A stretch of 64,000 bases of DNA from Providencia vermicola. GTDB lineage: Bacteria > Pseudomonadota > Gammaproteobacteria > Enterobacterales > Enterobacteriaceae. The notes under the pieces were generated by a model. That model did not search any database, was not told the origin of the DNA, and worked only from the letters and a program-made list of their open reading frames with translations. The translations under genes were made by a program, and so were the position numbers. Positions 40,976 to 52,087 of the stretch are shown here, in pieces; positions within the stretch are counted from its first letter, which is position 1; every line of letters starts with the position of its first letter. The stretch is from positions 3,475,001-3,539,000 of the forward strand of contig NZ_CP048796.1 of NCBI RefSeq assembly GCF_010748935.1, given 5' to 3'.

Positions 40976-41303
40976 AAATTCTCCACTAAACTAAAAATAG
41001 CAGCGCTAATTATTGTTAGAAGTTGGTAATACCCGCTCAATTAAGCATTAATTTTTGGTTCGCGCTAGCATAGCCCACAGTAGGGCTATTACTTTAAACT
41101 CGATATAAATAGGTATAATGATATCGCGAAAATAGATGAAACTCTAAAAATATCTATGACGATAAATAAAATTTAATAGTCAAAAATGACAAGAGTAAAT
41201 ACATTTAGGAGAGTAAACAGGATCAAGTAATCACTGGCTAAAGCAGCCCTTTTTTGACGATACTAAAAATACAAAAAAGGGCATGATTAGATATAATGTT
41301 TTC
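40976..41303. other. Gene-free 328-bp interval between ftsP and plsC
   Basis: Holds the presumed ftsP promoter on the minus strand and a perfect 11-bp inverted repeat near plsC (41246-41282). A small inverted repeat CGATAT/ATATCG (41101-41106 and 41121-41126) flanks TATAAT on the plus strand. I find no open frame with a ribosome site here. Confidence 0.55.
41246..41282 (-). terminator. Inverted repeat downstream of plsC, probable terminator
   Basis: GCCCTTTTTTG (41246-41256) pairs perfectly with CAAAAAAGGGC (41272-41282). It lies 21 nt after the plsC stop, but no T run follows the stem, so termination efficiency is uncertain. Confidence 0.55.
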
Positions 41304-42038
41304 TTATTTATTATTCTTCTCTATTTCTTCGACTTCTTTATCAAGCTGTTTGATTTTGGCTTCCATCAAGGTATGACAGTATTCAGCAAGTTCTCTCACT
41401 TGATCTCTTGAATAGTTTTTTGTGTCTATTGGCTCTAACATTTCAATAATCACATGACCATTATTCCAACGGTTTAATTTAATCCGTCCTTGGGTGCTAG
41501 AAACACATACAGGTACGATAGGAACACCAGCAGCAATCGCGGCATGGAATGCCCCCGTTTTAAAGGGTAATAAACCCCGCCCACGACTACGTGTGCCTTC
41601 TGGGAACATCCACACTGAGATTTGATGTTTTTTAATTTGATCCGCTACTTGTGAAATCGTGTTATGCGCTTTCGAACGATTAGCGCGGTCAATCAAAATA
41701 TTCCCCGTGATCCAATACAGAAAACCAAAGAAAGGAATAAATACTAAGCTTTTTTTGCCTACGGTAACCGTTCTTGGTACCACACCATTTGACATGGTGA
41801 CCATGTCATAGTTGTTTTGATGGTTACCAATATAAATACTCGGACCATATTTTTTCGCTTTTTCAGGTACACGGTTAATAATTTTAATACCAAAAACGAC
41901 GGATAATCGCCCAAACATATGACCAAATGTCATCACATGTTTTGGATTTCGAGGGCTAAATAAACAATAAATCCCCCCAAACACACACACCAATATTGTA
42001 TAGATAATCACAATAATGGTACGAATAAGCGCTAACAT
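41304..42038 (-). CDS. plsC: 1-acyl-sn-glycerol-3-phosphate acyltransferase
   Basis: PlsC adds the second acyl chain to lysophosphatidic acid, giving phosphatidic acid for all membrane phospholipids. The 244-residue start MLALIRTIIV (42038) is preferred over ATG 42059 because it matches E. coli PlsC and has a ribosome site (AGAGGT) 7 nt upstream. Motifs: one or two N-terminal membrane helices, NHQNNYD with catalytic His73 and Asp78, and FPEGTRSRGRGLLPFKTGAF (145-164). The C-terminus is highly charged (KQLDKEVEEIEKNNK). It follows parC by 63 nt. Confidence 0.95.
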   Translation of the reverse strand: MLALIRTIIVIIYTILVCVFGGIYCLFSPRNPKHVMTFGHMFGRLSVVFGIKIINRVPEKAKKYGPSIYIGNHQNNYDMVTMSNGVVPRTVTVGKKSLVFIPFFGFLYWITGNILIDRANRSKAHNTISQVADQIKKHQISVWMFPEGTRSRGRGLLPFKTGAFHAAIAAGVPIVPVCVSSTQGRIKLNRWNNGHVIIEMLEPIDTKNYSRDQVRELAEYCHTLMEAKIKQLDKEVEEIEKNNK

Positions 42039-42101
42039 AGTGACCTCTGTCCTGTTCAAAAATAAGGCGGTAAAATTCCGCCTTATAATAATATAAAATG
42101 A

Positions 42102-44363
42102 TTATTGGTCTGTATTGGCAGACTCAACTTCAATTCGCTCAATATTGTGCAAGCCTCGTGGCAATGATGTTCCTTTGCGTCCACGCTCTGCGCGATATTT
42201 TTGTAACTCTTCCGCCTTAAGTCTCAATTTCCGTTTGCCAAAATAAAGCGTAATTGAAGCTTGAGCAGGCAAGATGAGTAGCCAAACAAGCAGATCTTCA
42301 CCGCTTGCGGCTTGAGCGCCTGTAATGTTAATAATTTTATTCCCTTTCCCTTTTGATAATTGCGGTAAATCAGATACAGGGAACATTAACATGCGGCCAG
42401 CCTTAGTAATGGCGAGCAACATATCTTCCTGCTCATTATTCACCTCAATAGGGGAAAGAATTTTAGCATTATCGGGTAAATTGATTAGCGCTTTTCCAGT
42501 TTTATTTTTAGTGACCAGATCATTGAATGTGCAAATGAACCCGTAACCCGCATCCGATGCCATCAAGTATTTTTGCTCATCTTGAGCCATCAATACATGC
42601 TCAACTGTTGCCCCCGGTGGTAACGTCAAGCGTCCTGTGAGTGGCTCTCCCTGACTACGAGCAGAAGGTAACTCTAATGGATCAACGGAATAACTGCGCC
42701 CTGTCGTATCTAGGAAAACAACCGGCTGGTTACTTTTACCTCGTGCTGCACCTTTAAAACTATCACCGGCCTTATAATTGAGATTAGAAGGCTCGATATC
42801 ATGCCCTTTGGCACTTCGTACCCATCCCATTTCAGATAACACAACGGTAATTGGCTCTGAAGGTAGAATTTCATGTTCACTCAGCGCTTTTGCTTCTTCG
42901 CGCTCCTGTAATGGAGAACGACGCTCATCACCATAAGTCTTAGCATCAGCCTGAATTTCTTTTTTAATGACGTTATTCAGTTTACGCTCAGACTCTAAGA
43001 TCCCTTGTAACTCATCACGTTCTTTCGCTAATTCGTCTTGCTCACCGCGAATTTTCATCTCTTCGAGTTTTGCTAAGTGACGTAATTTTAACTCTAGGAT
43101 GGCTTCAGCTTGTGTCTCAGTAATATTAAAGCGCGACATCAATACTGCTTTCGGCTCATCTTCGTTACGGATGATCTCAATCACTTCATCAATATTCAGA
43201 TAAGCGATTAATAAGCCATCTAAAATATGCAATCGTTTCAGAACCTTATCTAAACGATGGTTAAGACGATTTCGTACTGTTTGACGGCGATAAACAATCC
43301 ACTCATTGAGTATCTCAACGAGACCTTTGACTGCGGGACGATTATCAAGACCAATCATGTTGAGGTTAACGCGATAACTTTTTTCTAGATCTGTCGTCGC
43401 GAATAAGTGAGTCATCACTTGCTCAAGGTCAACACGATTACTTCGTGGCACAATAACCAAACGTGTTGGATTTTCGTGATCCGATTCATCACGCAAATCC
43501 TCAACCATTGGTAATTTTTTAGCGCGCATTTGGCTCGCTATCTGCTCAAGCACTTTAGCGCCAGAAACCTGATGAGGCAGCGCGGTAATAACAGCATTAC
43601 CGTCTTCTTTTTCCCACACTGCACGCATACGAACTGAGCCGCGACCATTTTGATAGATCTTACGAATATCATCCTTAGATGAGATAATTTCCGCTTCAGT
43701 TGGGAAGTCAGGACCTGGCACATAAGTCATGATGTCATCAAGTGACAACGCGGATTTACTCTCCAGCAATGCCACCAGCGCTTGAGCCACCTCGCGCGCA
43801 TTGTGAGGAGGGATATCCGTCGCCATCCCGACGGCAATACCCGTTGTACCGTTAAGTAAAATATTCGGTAAACGTGCCGGCAGCATTTTCGGTTCATTTA
43901 AGGTGCCATCAAAGTTCGGAACCCAATCCACCGTGCCATGAGCAAGCTCACTGAGTAGCACTTCTGCATATTTTGATAGGCGTGACTCGGTATAACGCAT
44001 CGCGGCAAAGGATTTAGGATCATCGGGTGCCCCCCAGTTCCCTTGCCCGTCGACCAATGGATAACGATAAGAGAATGGCTGAGCCATTAATACCATCGCT
44101 TCATAACAGGCAATATCACCATGAGGGTGATATTTACCTAATACATCACCCACCGTCCTAGCCGACTTCTTATATTTAGCTGTATTGTTTAGCCCTAATT
44201 CGGACATGGCATAAACAATACGACGCTGAACAGGCTTTAGCCCATCCCCAATAAACGGTAACGCCCTATCCATGATGACGTACATCGAATAATTCAGATA
44301 GGCGTTCTCAGTAAACGCGTGGAGGGGTAAACGCTCTACGCCGTCATGAGTAATTTCACTCAT
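42102..44363 (-). CDS. parC: DNA topoisomerase IV subunit A, with Ile at the quinolone Ser80 position
   Basis: ParC carries the catalytic tyrosine of topoisomerase IV, which decatenates daughter chromosomes with ParE. The 753-residue protein matches E. coli ParC (752). The quinolone-resistance region reads [15 protein letters not shown]; in E. coli the residue after HGD is Ser80. Here residue 84 (offset of four) is Ile, codon ATT at 44112-44114 on the minus strand. The following Glu (E. coli Glu84, here Glu88) is unchanged. The active Tyr is Tyr124 in [13 protein letters not shown]. Blades of the C-terminal domain include [20 protein letters not shown]. parE lies 39 nt upstream, so the two may be co-transcribed; E. 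coli has ygiS in between. Confidence 0.97.
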   Translation of the reverse strand: MSEITHDGVERLPLHAFTENAYLNYSMYVIMDRALPFIGDGLKPVQRRIVYAMSELGLNNTAKYKKSARTVGDVLGKYHPHGDIACYEAMVLMAQPFSYRYPLVDGQGNWGAPDDPKSFAAMRYTESRLSKYAEVLLSELAHGTVDWVPNFDGTLNEPKMLPARLPNILLNGTTGIAVGMATDIPPHNAREVAQALVALLESKSALSLDDIMTYVPGPDFPTEAEIISSKDDIRKIYQNGRGSVRMRAVWEKEDGNAVITALPHQVSGAKVLEQIASQMRAKKLPMVEDLRDESDHENPTRLVIVPRSNRVDLEQVMTHLFATTDLEKSYRVNLNMIGLDNRPAVKGLVEILNEWIVYRRQTVRNRLNHRLDKVLKRLHILDGLLIAYLNIDEVIEIIRNEDEPKAVLMSRFNITETQAEAILELKLRHLAKLEEMKIRGEQDELAKERDELQGILESERKLNNVIKKEIQADAKTYGDERRSPLQEREEAKALSEHEILPSEPITVVLSEMGWVRSAKGHDIEPSNLNYKAGDSFKGAARGKSNQPVVFLDTTGRSYSVDPLELPSARSQGEPLTGRLTLPPGATVEHVLMAQDEQKYLMASDAGYGFICTFNDLVTKNKTGKALINLPDNAKILSPIEVNNEQEDMLLAITKAGRMLMFPVSDLPQLSKGKGNKIINITGAQAASGEDLLVWLLILPAQASITLYFGKRKLRLKAEELQKYRAERGRKGTSLPRGLHNIERIEVESANTDQ

Positions 44364-44402
44364 TCGATACTTTCCTTACTCTTTTTGATAGCGTGATGAA
44401 TG

Positions 44403-46349
<1,947 letters not shown>

Positions 46350-46394
46350 TCAGTGATTTACTGTTGATAATAACAGTGTACATACGTTTTGGCA

Positions 46395-46976
46395 TTATTT
46401 CTCTGCCAATCTCAGAAAACGAATGATCTGAGGAAAGTAAGTATCAAAGCCAACAAATGCATGATTGCCTTGTGGTTCAACAGTTTGTTTGCATTTTTCA
46501 AGATAGGAAACCGCTTGACGATAATCAAGCACTTCATCACCCATTTGTTGTAACAACCAAATTAAATCCGGTTTTTCGACCTGAGGCAGATGCAATGCTT
46601 TAAGCTCATGCATATGTTTAGGTTCAAGAAAATAACGCTCATGGGTATAAGGATTGATATTTTCACCAAGATAGTCTTGCAGTAAATCAAAAGGACGAAC
46701 TGCTGGGTTGACCACAACAGCAGGCAAATTAAAACGTTGCGAAAACCAAATAGAAAAGTAGCCGCCCAATGAGGACCCCACTAGCCCCATTGGGTCATCT
46801 TTATGCTGTAATACAATCTCTTCTAACATCGACGCCGCTTGCTGCGGATAATTAGGCAACTGCGGCACAATCATCTTAATATGCGGATAGTGCTCATTAA
46901 CCCACTGTTTTAGACCATTGGCTTTCACTGATTGAGGTGAGCTATTAAACCCGTGGATATAAAGAAGTGTCGACAT
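46395..46976 (-). CDS. yqiA: Esterase YqiA
   Basis: A 193-residue alpha/beta hydrolase of the UPF0227 family. E. coli YqiA hydrolyses acyl-CoA and p-nitrophenyl esters in vitro; the natural substrate is unknown. Signatures are LYIHGFNSSPQSVKA near the start, the nucleophile elbow GSSLGGYFS with the catalytic serine (about residue 68), and the C-terminal catalytic His in QGNHAFVGFD. It overlaps the cpdA stop by 1 nt and lies 96 bp before parE, the same order as in E. coli. Confidence 0.93.
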   Translation of the reverse strand: MSTLLYIHGFNSSPQSVKANGLKQWVNEHYPHIKMIVPQLPNYPQQAASMLEEIVLQHKDDPMGLVGSSLGGYFSIWFSQRFNLPAVVVNPAVRPFDLLQDYLGENINPYTHERYFLEPKHMHELKALHLPQVEKPDLIWLLQQMGDEVLDYRQAVSYLEKCKQTVEPQGNHAFVGFDTYFPQIIRFLRLAEK

Positions 46977-47815
46977 TAGTAACCGTCCGAATCAAAATCA
47001 GGACTAAATTTTTGTGTATTTAGACGATGTACTTGAGTACTAATATGCCTATGACCTTTTTCATCAACCGTTAGTTCAAGATAACGCCATCCCGGAGCGA
47101 CAGTATCTAAGGCAAAGTTTGTACAATGAGGCTTAAACTGTACGCAAGTTGAAGGGGTAGCAAGTAAACGAATACCATGCCAATTCTCATCCATTTCTTG
47201 ATGAATATGACCGCAAAGCATCACTTTCACTTGTGGGTATCCTTTTAAATATTCAGCAAGAATATGCGAATTGCGTAGACTGTGTTGGTCCAACCAAGTA
47301 CAGCCTGAAGGCAATGGATGGTGATGCAGCATGATAAGCGTGGTGCGCTGTGGCTGTTTATCCAAACACGCTTTCATCCAATCAAGTTGCTGTTCAGATA
47401 ATTCACCGTGCGGGACATCTTGTAACTGGCTATCCAGCATCAAAATTTGCCAGTCATCGCCAATCAATATTTCTTTCGCGCTGGAAATACCGGCGAGCTT
47501 TAAAGAACGAACCATAGCCGGCTGATAGTCATGGTTACCTGGTAACCAAACACAAGGGGCGGGTATCAGCTCAATGCCATCTGCAAAGTGCTGATAGGCT
47601 TCCGGTGATTGGTCTTGAACCAAATCTCCCGTAGCCACAATCAGGTCGATAGGCTGATTTTGTTCTAAAATAGCATCAAGGACGGCATGATAGCTCTGGT
47701 GCGTGTTAATTCCCAATAAGGTATTCGCTGTATCAGCAAAGAGATGCGTATCAGTAACTTGTAAAATCCTGACTACCTTCGAATTACGAGCAGTCACTTC
47801 GAGCTGGCTGTCCAA
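46976..47815 (-). CDS. cpdA: 3',5'-cyclic AMP phosphodiesterase CpdA
   Basis: CpdA lowers cAMP and so tunes CRP-dependent regulation. The 279-residue protein is a calcineurin-like metallophosphoesterase: QVTDTHLFAD (first metal Asp and His, about 20-24), VATGDLVQD, WLPGNHDYQP, MLHHHPLPSG and CGHIHQEMD. Length is close to E. coli CpdA (275). It begins the cpdA-yqiA-parE-parC series. In E. coli yqiB lies between nudF and cpdA; here the 108-bp gap has no such gene. Confidence 0.95.
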   Translation of the reverse strand: MDSQLEVTARNSKVVRILQVTDTHLFADTANTLLGINTHQSYHAVLDAILEQNQPIDLIVATGDLVQDQSPEAYQHFADGIELIPAPCVWLPGNHDYQPAMVRSLKLAGISSAKEILIGDDWQILMLDSQLQDVPHGELSEQQLDWMKACLDKQPQRTTLIMLHHHPLPSGCTWLDQHSLRNSHILAEYLKGYPQVKVMLCGHIHQEMDENWHGIRLLATPSTCVQFKPHCTNFALDTVAPGWRYLELTVDEKGHRHISTQVHRLNTQKFSPDFDSDGY

Positions 47816-47923
47816 AAGTTTTCCTTGTTCCCATAAAAAATGTCACTGTTGTTTTGCTATTCTAGCGTTAACGTAAGGTTAATATCTGCTAAATAGCACA
47901 CATTTCATTAGATTAATGGTTAT

Positions 47924-48562
47924 TTAAGACAGTTTCACCCACTTTTGTTGCAATTTTTCATAATTGAGCTGTAACCACTGAATGACAATAACCGTTGCCG
48001 CATTATCAATTACACCATCCTCAACCCACTGATAGGCTTGCTCACGGCTCACCACATGAACACGGATATCCTCATTTTCTGACTGTAAGCCATGAATTCC
48101 AGAGGCTTGAGAGCTATCAACCTCCCCCACATAAACATACATGCGTTCAGAAGTACCACCTGGGCTAGATAAATAACTTAACGCTTTTTCAGTACGACCG
48201 ATGGCAAGCCCCGCTTCTTCATCTGCCTCTCTACGGATCACATTTTCAACGGTTTCATTGGGTTCGATCATGCCGGCAACGGCTTCGAGTAGCCAAGGTG
48301 TTTCACTGGTTTCAATTGCAGGTAAGCGAATTTGTTCAATGAGTACAACTTTATCTGCCTTTGGGTCGTAAGGGAGAATGACGCCAGCATGCCCTCTTTC
48401 AAAAACCTCACGGGTAATTTCTGGGCTCCATCCCCCCTCAAATAACCGATGACGAAAACGATATTCGACCATTTGAAAAAAACCATTAAATAATTTACGC
48501 TTAGATATAATTTCAACATCATTTTTATTGTATTTAATTGGCTGTTCTACACGATTTGTCAT
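47924..48562 (-). CDS. nudF: ADP-ribose pyrophosphatase (Nudix hydrolase)
   Basis: NudF cleaves ADP-ribose and some nucleotide sugars to the monophosphates. The 212-residue protein has the Nudix box GMIEPNETVENVIRREADEE-AG at about 112-134 with all required Glu, and the family substrate-loop sequence SSPGGTSERMYVYVGEV. E. coli NudF has 209 residues. A good ribosome site (TAGGAGA) is 7 nt upstream of the start at 48562. It is divergent from tolC, and 446 bp separate the starts, including a complete ERIC element. Confidence 0.95.
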   Translation of the reverse strand: MTNRVEQPIKYNKNDVEIISKRKLFNGFFQMVEYRFRHRLFEGGWSPEITREVFERGHAGVILPYDPKADKVVLIEQIRLPAIETSETPWLLEAVAGMIEPNETVENVIRREADEEAGLAIGRTEKALSYLSSPGGTSERMYVYVGEVDSSQASGIHGLQSENEDIRVHVVSREQAYQWVEDGVIDNAATVIVIQWLQLNYEKLQQKWVKLS

Positions 48563-49008
48563 AACAATCTCCTAAGCTGCTCATTTCCATATTAAGGAAA
48601 AATGATGGAATAAAATAGTTTTTAGGGCTTTTTCTCCTTATTTGAGTTAATGTTTAAATAAATTGAGACAAAATGGCACAAAACGCTACCGTTAAGACAA
48701 GCGATACTCTGCTACAATAAGCACCATTATTTAAATTTATGGGCAACAACAGAGTCTGTTTTAATATTTTGTTTATAGTGCTGATGATTTAGTTTACGGT
48801 GATCGCCCTATTTATCCGTCTTAATCTCAGATGGGCTATGCTCTAAATCATTCAAGATGCTGCTAGGCGACAAGTCAGCGAGTCGCTAGAAGCATACTGA
48901 GGTATGTGACTCACGCAAGTGAGCGTCGCCAACAACGCGGCAACTTGAAGTATGGTGAGCATATAGGTAACAGACTCCACCTATTTGCTGTTTAATCAAG
49001 GAATCCAA
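48563..49008. other. Divergent nudF-tolC regulatory interval
   Basis: A 446-bp stretch without a gene. The right quarter is the 127-bp ERIC element (48837-48963). The remainder is AT-rich and should hold the nudF and tolC promoters; I could not pick a convincing activator box by eye. Confidence 0.6.
48837..48963. repeat. Complete 127-bp ERIC (IRU) element upstream of tolC
   Basis: Terminal inverted repeat TATGCTC (48837-48843) and GAGCATA (48957-48963). Inner ends CATTCAAGATGCTGC and GCGGCAACTTGAAGTATG are imperfect mirror images. The centre GAAGCATACTGAGGTATGTG and ACTCACG follow the ERIC core pattern (AGCTTACATAAGTAAGTGACT). The length of 127 bp equals that of the standard element. It ends 45 bp before the tolC start, so it is probably in the tolC leader RNA and can fold into a long hairpin. 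Confidence 0.85.
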
Positions 49009-50385
49009 ATGAAGAAACTGCTTCCCCTTTTTATTGCATTGAGTTTTGTGGGTCTCAGTACGAATAGCTACGCAGAAGATCTACTTCAGGTTTACCAAAA
49101 ATCGAAAGAAAGCAACCCTGATTTGAGAAAATCATTAGCAGAACGCAACCAAGCTTTCGAAAAGATTAATGAAGCTCGTAGCCCATTGTTACCACAATTA
49201 GGCTTAGGTGCTGGTATGACTTATGGAAGTGGTTATCGAGATGCGAGAGACACTGAAAGTAATGGTTTAAATGCCTCTTTAAAACTGACTCAAGTCGTCT
49301 TTGATATGTCAAAATGGCGCCAACTCAGTGTGCAAGAAAAAACGGCTGGTATCTCTGATGTGACGTATCAAACCAATCAACAACAGCTGATTTTGGATAC
49401 TGCGACCGCTTATTTCAACGTATTAAAGGCGATTGATGCCTTATCCTATATTGAAGCAAATAAAGAAGCTGTTTACCGCCAATTAGACCAAACGACTCAA
49501 CGTTTTAATGTTGGCTTAGTTGCTATCACTGACGTACAAAACGCCCGTGCTAACTATGACAGCGTATTAGCACAAGAAGTTGCTGGTCGTAATGACTTAG
49601 AAAATGCGGTTGAAAAACTTCGTCAAGTCAGCGGCGTCTATTATAACCAGCTAGCATCACTGAATATCGACCGCTTCAAAACGGTAAACCCAGATCAAGT
49701 TGAAGCGATCCTAAAAGAAGCGGAAGAGCGTAACCTCAGCCTTCTAAGTGCTCGCTTAGCGCAAGACGTTTCGCGTGAGAACATTCGTTTAGCGGAAACT
49801 GGCCATATGCCAACCGTTAATCTTGATGCGGCGACCAGTGTGGCAAATACCCATAACCATGGTAGTAATTACACAGGTCTTGACCGTAATAGCTACACAG
49901 GACAAAACTCGATCGGCCTGACATTAAGCCTACCATTATATAGTGGGGGTGCGGTAAGTTCACAAGTAGAACAAGCACAATATGGTTTCCAAGGTGCGAG
50001 TGAACAACTTGAAAGTGTGTATCGTAACGTGATTCAGTTAGTCCGTTCTTCTTACAATAACGTGTCATCTTCTATTAGTAGTATCAATGCATATAAACAA
50101 GTCGTCGTTTCGGCGCAAAGTTCATTAGATGCGATGGAAGCTGGCTACCAAGTGGGAACTCGTACTATCGTTGACGTGTTAACCGCGACGACTGCCCTCT
50201 ATCAGGCTAAACAAAACCTGTCTAATGCACGTTATGATTATATGATTAATCAATTAAACATTGAGTTTGCACGTGGCACACTGAATGAAGAAGATATTGC
50301 TCGCTTGAATGCAAGCCTAGGAAAAGAGGTTTCAACCTCATCCAGCAGCATCATTCGTAATATCGAAGCACCACAAATTAAGTAA
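49009..50385 (+). CDS. tolC: Outer-membrane efflux channel TolC
   Basis: TolC is the outer-membrane exit duct for AcrAB-type efflux pumps and type I secretion. The 458-residue precursor starts at 49009 (MKKLLPLFIALSFVGL) with ribosome site AAGGAA; the frame is open to 48985 but without homology. Signal peptide cleavage is likely after NSYA (22). Two homologous halves follow, with LTQVVFDMSKWRQL and LTLSLPLYSGGAVSSQVEQAQYGF at the barrel regions and long coiled-coil helices between. It is shorter than E. coli TolC (493), mainly at the C-terminus, which ends soon after the last helix (SSSSIIRNIEAPQIK). An ERIC element sits just upstream. Confidence 0.96.
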   Translation: MKKLLPLFIALSFVGLSTNSYAEDLLQVYQKSKESNPDLRKSLAERNQAFEKINEARSPLLPQLGLGAGMTYGSGYRDARDTESNGLNASLKLTQVVFDMSKWRQLSVQEKTAGISDVTYQTNQQQLILDTATAYFNVLKAIDALSYIEANKEAVYRQLDQTTQRFNVGLVAITDVQNARANYDSVLAQEVAGRNDLENAVEKLRQVSGVYYNQLASLNIDRFKTVNPDQVEAILKEAEERNLSLLSARLAQDVSRENIRLAETGHMPTVNLDAATSVANTHNHGSNYTGLDRNSYTGQNSIGLTLSLPLYSGGAVSSQVEQAQYGFQGASEQLESVYRNVIQLVRSSYNNVSSSISSINAYKQVVVSAQSSLDAMEAGYQVGTRTIVDVLTATTALYQAKQNLSNARYDYMINQLNIEFARGTLNEEDIARLNASLGKEVSTSSSSIIRNIEAPQIK

Positions 50386-50396
50386 TGTGTTGCAAA

Positions 50397-50418
50397 GGGG
50401 GTCAATCAACTGACCCCC
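50397..50418 (+). terminator. Rho-independent terminator of tolC
   Basis: GGGGGTCA (50397-50404) pairs with TGACCCCC (50411-50418), loop ATCAAC, 12 nt after the tolC stop. The following tract is T-rich but interrupted. The rest of the 300-bp gap to the next gene shows nothing recognisable. Confidence 0.75.
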
Positions 50419-50685
50419 TCAGATTTATTATTTCTCGCCTAACTTCCTTTCTCATTTTTACCTCTAACAACGCTATTAATTTATTTTTTATTATTTAATA
50501 CCTCATAATAATAAGGTTATTCATAAATCTTATGCGAATAGTTTTATAAATAAAATCAATATATTAAACAAGAAATAAGTATAAATTATGGAGTTTATGT
50601 CAGTGAGTGCAAAGCCATTTTTATCAAAAATAAGAGAGTGATATAACGCTGGCTTCTGAATAAAGAGATAACAGATGGAAATATT

Positions 50686-50889
50686 ATGAAGAGAGTTATT
50701 CTTCTTACTTTATGCACAACACTTATATTACCAACAGTGAATGTACAAGCAGCACCACAGCCTCACCATCCTGAGGTAAAAGCGGCTGCATCACCAATGA
50801 AAATACATAAAAACAAAAAACCAATACCGCCACCGAAAAAGAAAAAAGCACCGAAAAAAATTAAAGCGAAAACACCTCCAAGACCATAG
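50686..50889 (+). CDS. Small Lys/Pro-rich secreted peptide, hypothetical
   Basis: I do not recognise this 67-residue protein. It has a convincing signal peptide: MKR, a hydrophobic core VILLTLCTTLILPTV and a predicted cleavage after VQA (23). The mature part of about 44 residues is very basic and proline-rich, with 13 Lys, about 10 Pro and one acidic residue, and includes KKPIPPPKKKKAPKK. It should be extended and positively charged in the periplasm or outside. There is a weak ribosome site (GATGGAAA). It stands between the tolC terminator and ygiB on the same strand. A hairpin at 50904-50936 follows. Cell-wall or LPS binding, or a precursor peptide, is possible; none is shown by the sequence. 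Confidence 0.65.
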   Translation: MKRVILLTLCTTLILPTVNVQAAPQPHHPEVKAAASPMKIHKNKKPIPPPKKKKAPKKIKAKTPPRP

Positions 50890-51379
50890 TCCGTTTTCAC
50901 ATGAATGGGTGCACTTATGTATGTAAGTCACCCATTATGTCGCAAGCTAGCCATCTTTCCCCCATAAAGCCCCTTCGATTTTGTGGTAACAATCACTTAA
51001 ACCTACACTTTCAAGGCTCAAAAAAACCTACAACAGCATATCGTCACCATAGAAACTAATATAAATATTCTCTTTATCCTATAAATGTATCTAACATCGC
51101 CTTATTATACCTTTCTTAGCCAGAAATCATGAATATCGATAATAAATATTAGGTGATACATCAACAAATAAATAAAATACAATTTATTGAAATTCAACAA
51201 AAATAACGCTGTTTTTTCAGAAAATTCTCGTGTTACGTATTACTTGTCCCCATGAATTTGCAAAATTTATTATTAAATCTCATTTCATTGGTATTTCTGC
51301 TTTAATTTTCAGCGTATTTCCCCTATCCTAGTGTTAACAAAACTCACATCTTACTCACTCTTAATTCAGGGTAATTACC
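50890..51379. other. Gene-free 490-bp interval before ygiB
   Basis: Apart from the hairpin at 50904-50936, the region is AT-rich non-coding sequence. I see no ORF with a ribosome site, no repeat of the ERIC family and no known RNA motif. The ygiB promoter must be near its right end. Confidence 0.55.
50904..50936 (+). terminator. Hairpin after the Lys/Pro-rich peptide gene
   Basis: AATGGGTG (50904-50911) plus ACTTA (50913-50917) pair with TAAGT (50924-50928) plus CACCCATT (50929-50936), with one bulged C and a 6-nt loop. No T run follows, so it could be an RNA-stabilising hairpin rather than a terminator. Confidence 0.5.
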
Positions 51380-52081
51380 ATGACCATGAAGCGTACCAAG
51401 AATATCAATCAAGACGCATTTCGTAAGTCTTGGCGTTCATATCGTTTAGCACCTGTTGCTATCGCTGTCAGTGCTGTATTTATGCTTTCTGCTTGTGAAG
51501 AAAGTGATGAAACTGTTTCTTTGTATACTAACGCACAAGATTGTAGCCAAGCTAACCCTTCTCAGGCGGAGCAATGCACACTAGCCTATAACAATGCATT
51601 ACAAGAAGCAGCGAAGACCGCCCCTAAGTATGCGACTCAAGAAGATTGTATTGCTGAATTTGGTGAAGCTATGTGTACCCAAGCACCAGCACAAGCAAGT
51701 TTTTCATCCACGAACACAGGGAATGGGGAACAAACCGCTCAAGCACAAAGCAGCTCAGGTAGCATGTGGATGCCTCTTATGATGGGTTATATGATGGGCC
51801 GTATGATGGGCGGAGGTGCACCTTCTCAACCATTATTCAGTTCTAAAAACCCAGCTAGCCCAGCAAACGGAAAATTTGTTGACGCGACAGGTAAAAGCTA
51901 TGGCCCAGCGGTTGCCGGTGGCCGTTCGATCAGCGTACCAAAAACCGCAATGGCACCTAAGCCACCAACCACATCAACTATCACGCGTGGTGGATTTGGC
52001 GATACAGTAAATAAACAAGCAATGGCTCAGAAGTCGTCGTCTTCTAAATCTTCTTCATCTTCCCGTTCAATGGGTGGTTGA
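51380..52081 (+). CDS. ygiB: YgiB, DUF1190 family lipoprotein-like protein
   Basis: A 233-residue protein of the UPF0441/DUF1190 family, function not established. It begins [20 protein letters not shown], then a hydrophobic segment ending [10 protein letters not shown] that looks like a lipobox (L-S-A-C, Cys39). Four further cysteines follow in [12 protein letters not shown] and [13 protein letters not shown]. The middle has [22 protein letters not shown], typical of the family, and the tail is Ser-rich ([15 protein letters not shown]). E. coli YgiB starts at the second Met (51386 here); ATG 51380 has the better ribosome spacing. It is followed by ygiC after 6 nt, as in E. coli. Confidence 0.93.
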   Translation: MTMKRTKNINQDAFRKSWRSYRLAPVAIAVSAVFMLSACEESDETVSLYTNAQDCSQANPSQAEQCTLAYNNALQEAAKTAPKYATQEDCIAEFGEAMCTQAPAQASFSSTNTGNGEQTAQAQSSSGSMWMPLMMGYMMGRMMGGGAPSQPLFSSKNPASPANGKFVDATGKSYGPAVAGGRSISVPKTAMAPKPPTTSTITRGGFGDTVNKQAMAQKSSSSKSSSSSRSMGG

Positions 52082-52087
52082 TAAGTA

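Noticed and set aside
50581..50642. Very short frame starting ATGGAGTTTATG between tolC and the small peptide gene
   Set aside because: Only 17 codons, no clear ribosome site, nothing to support translation.
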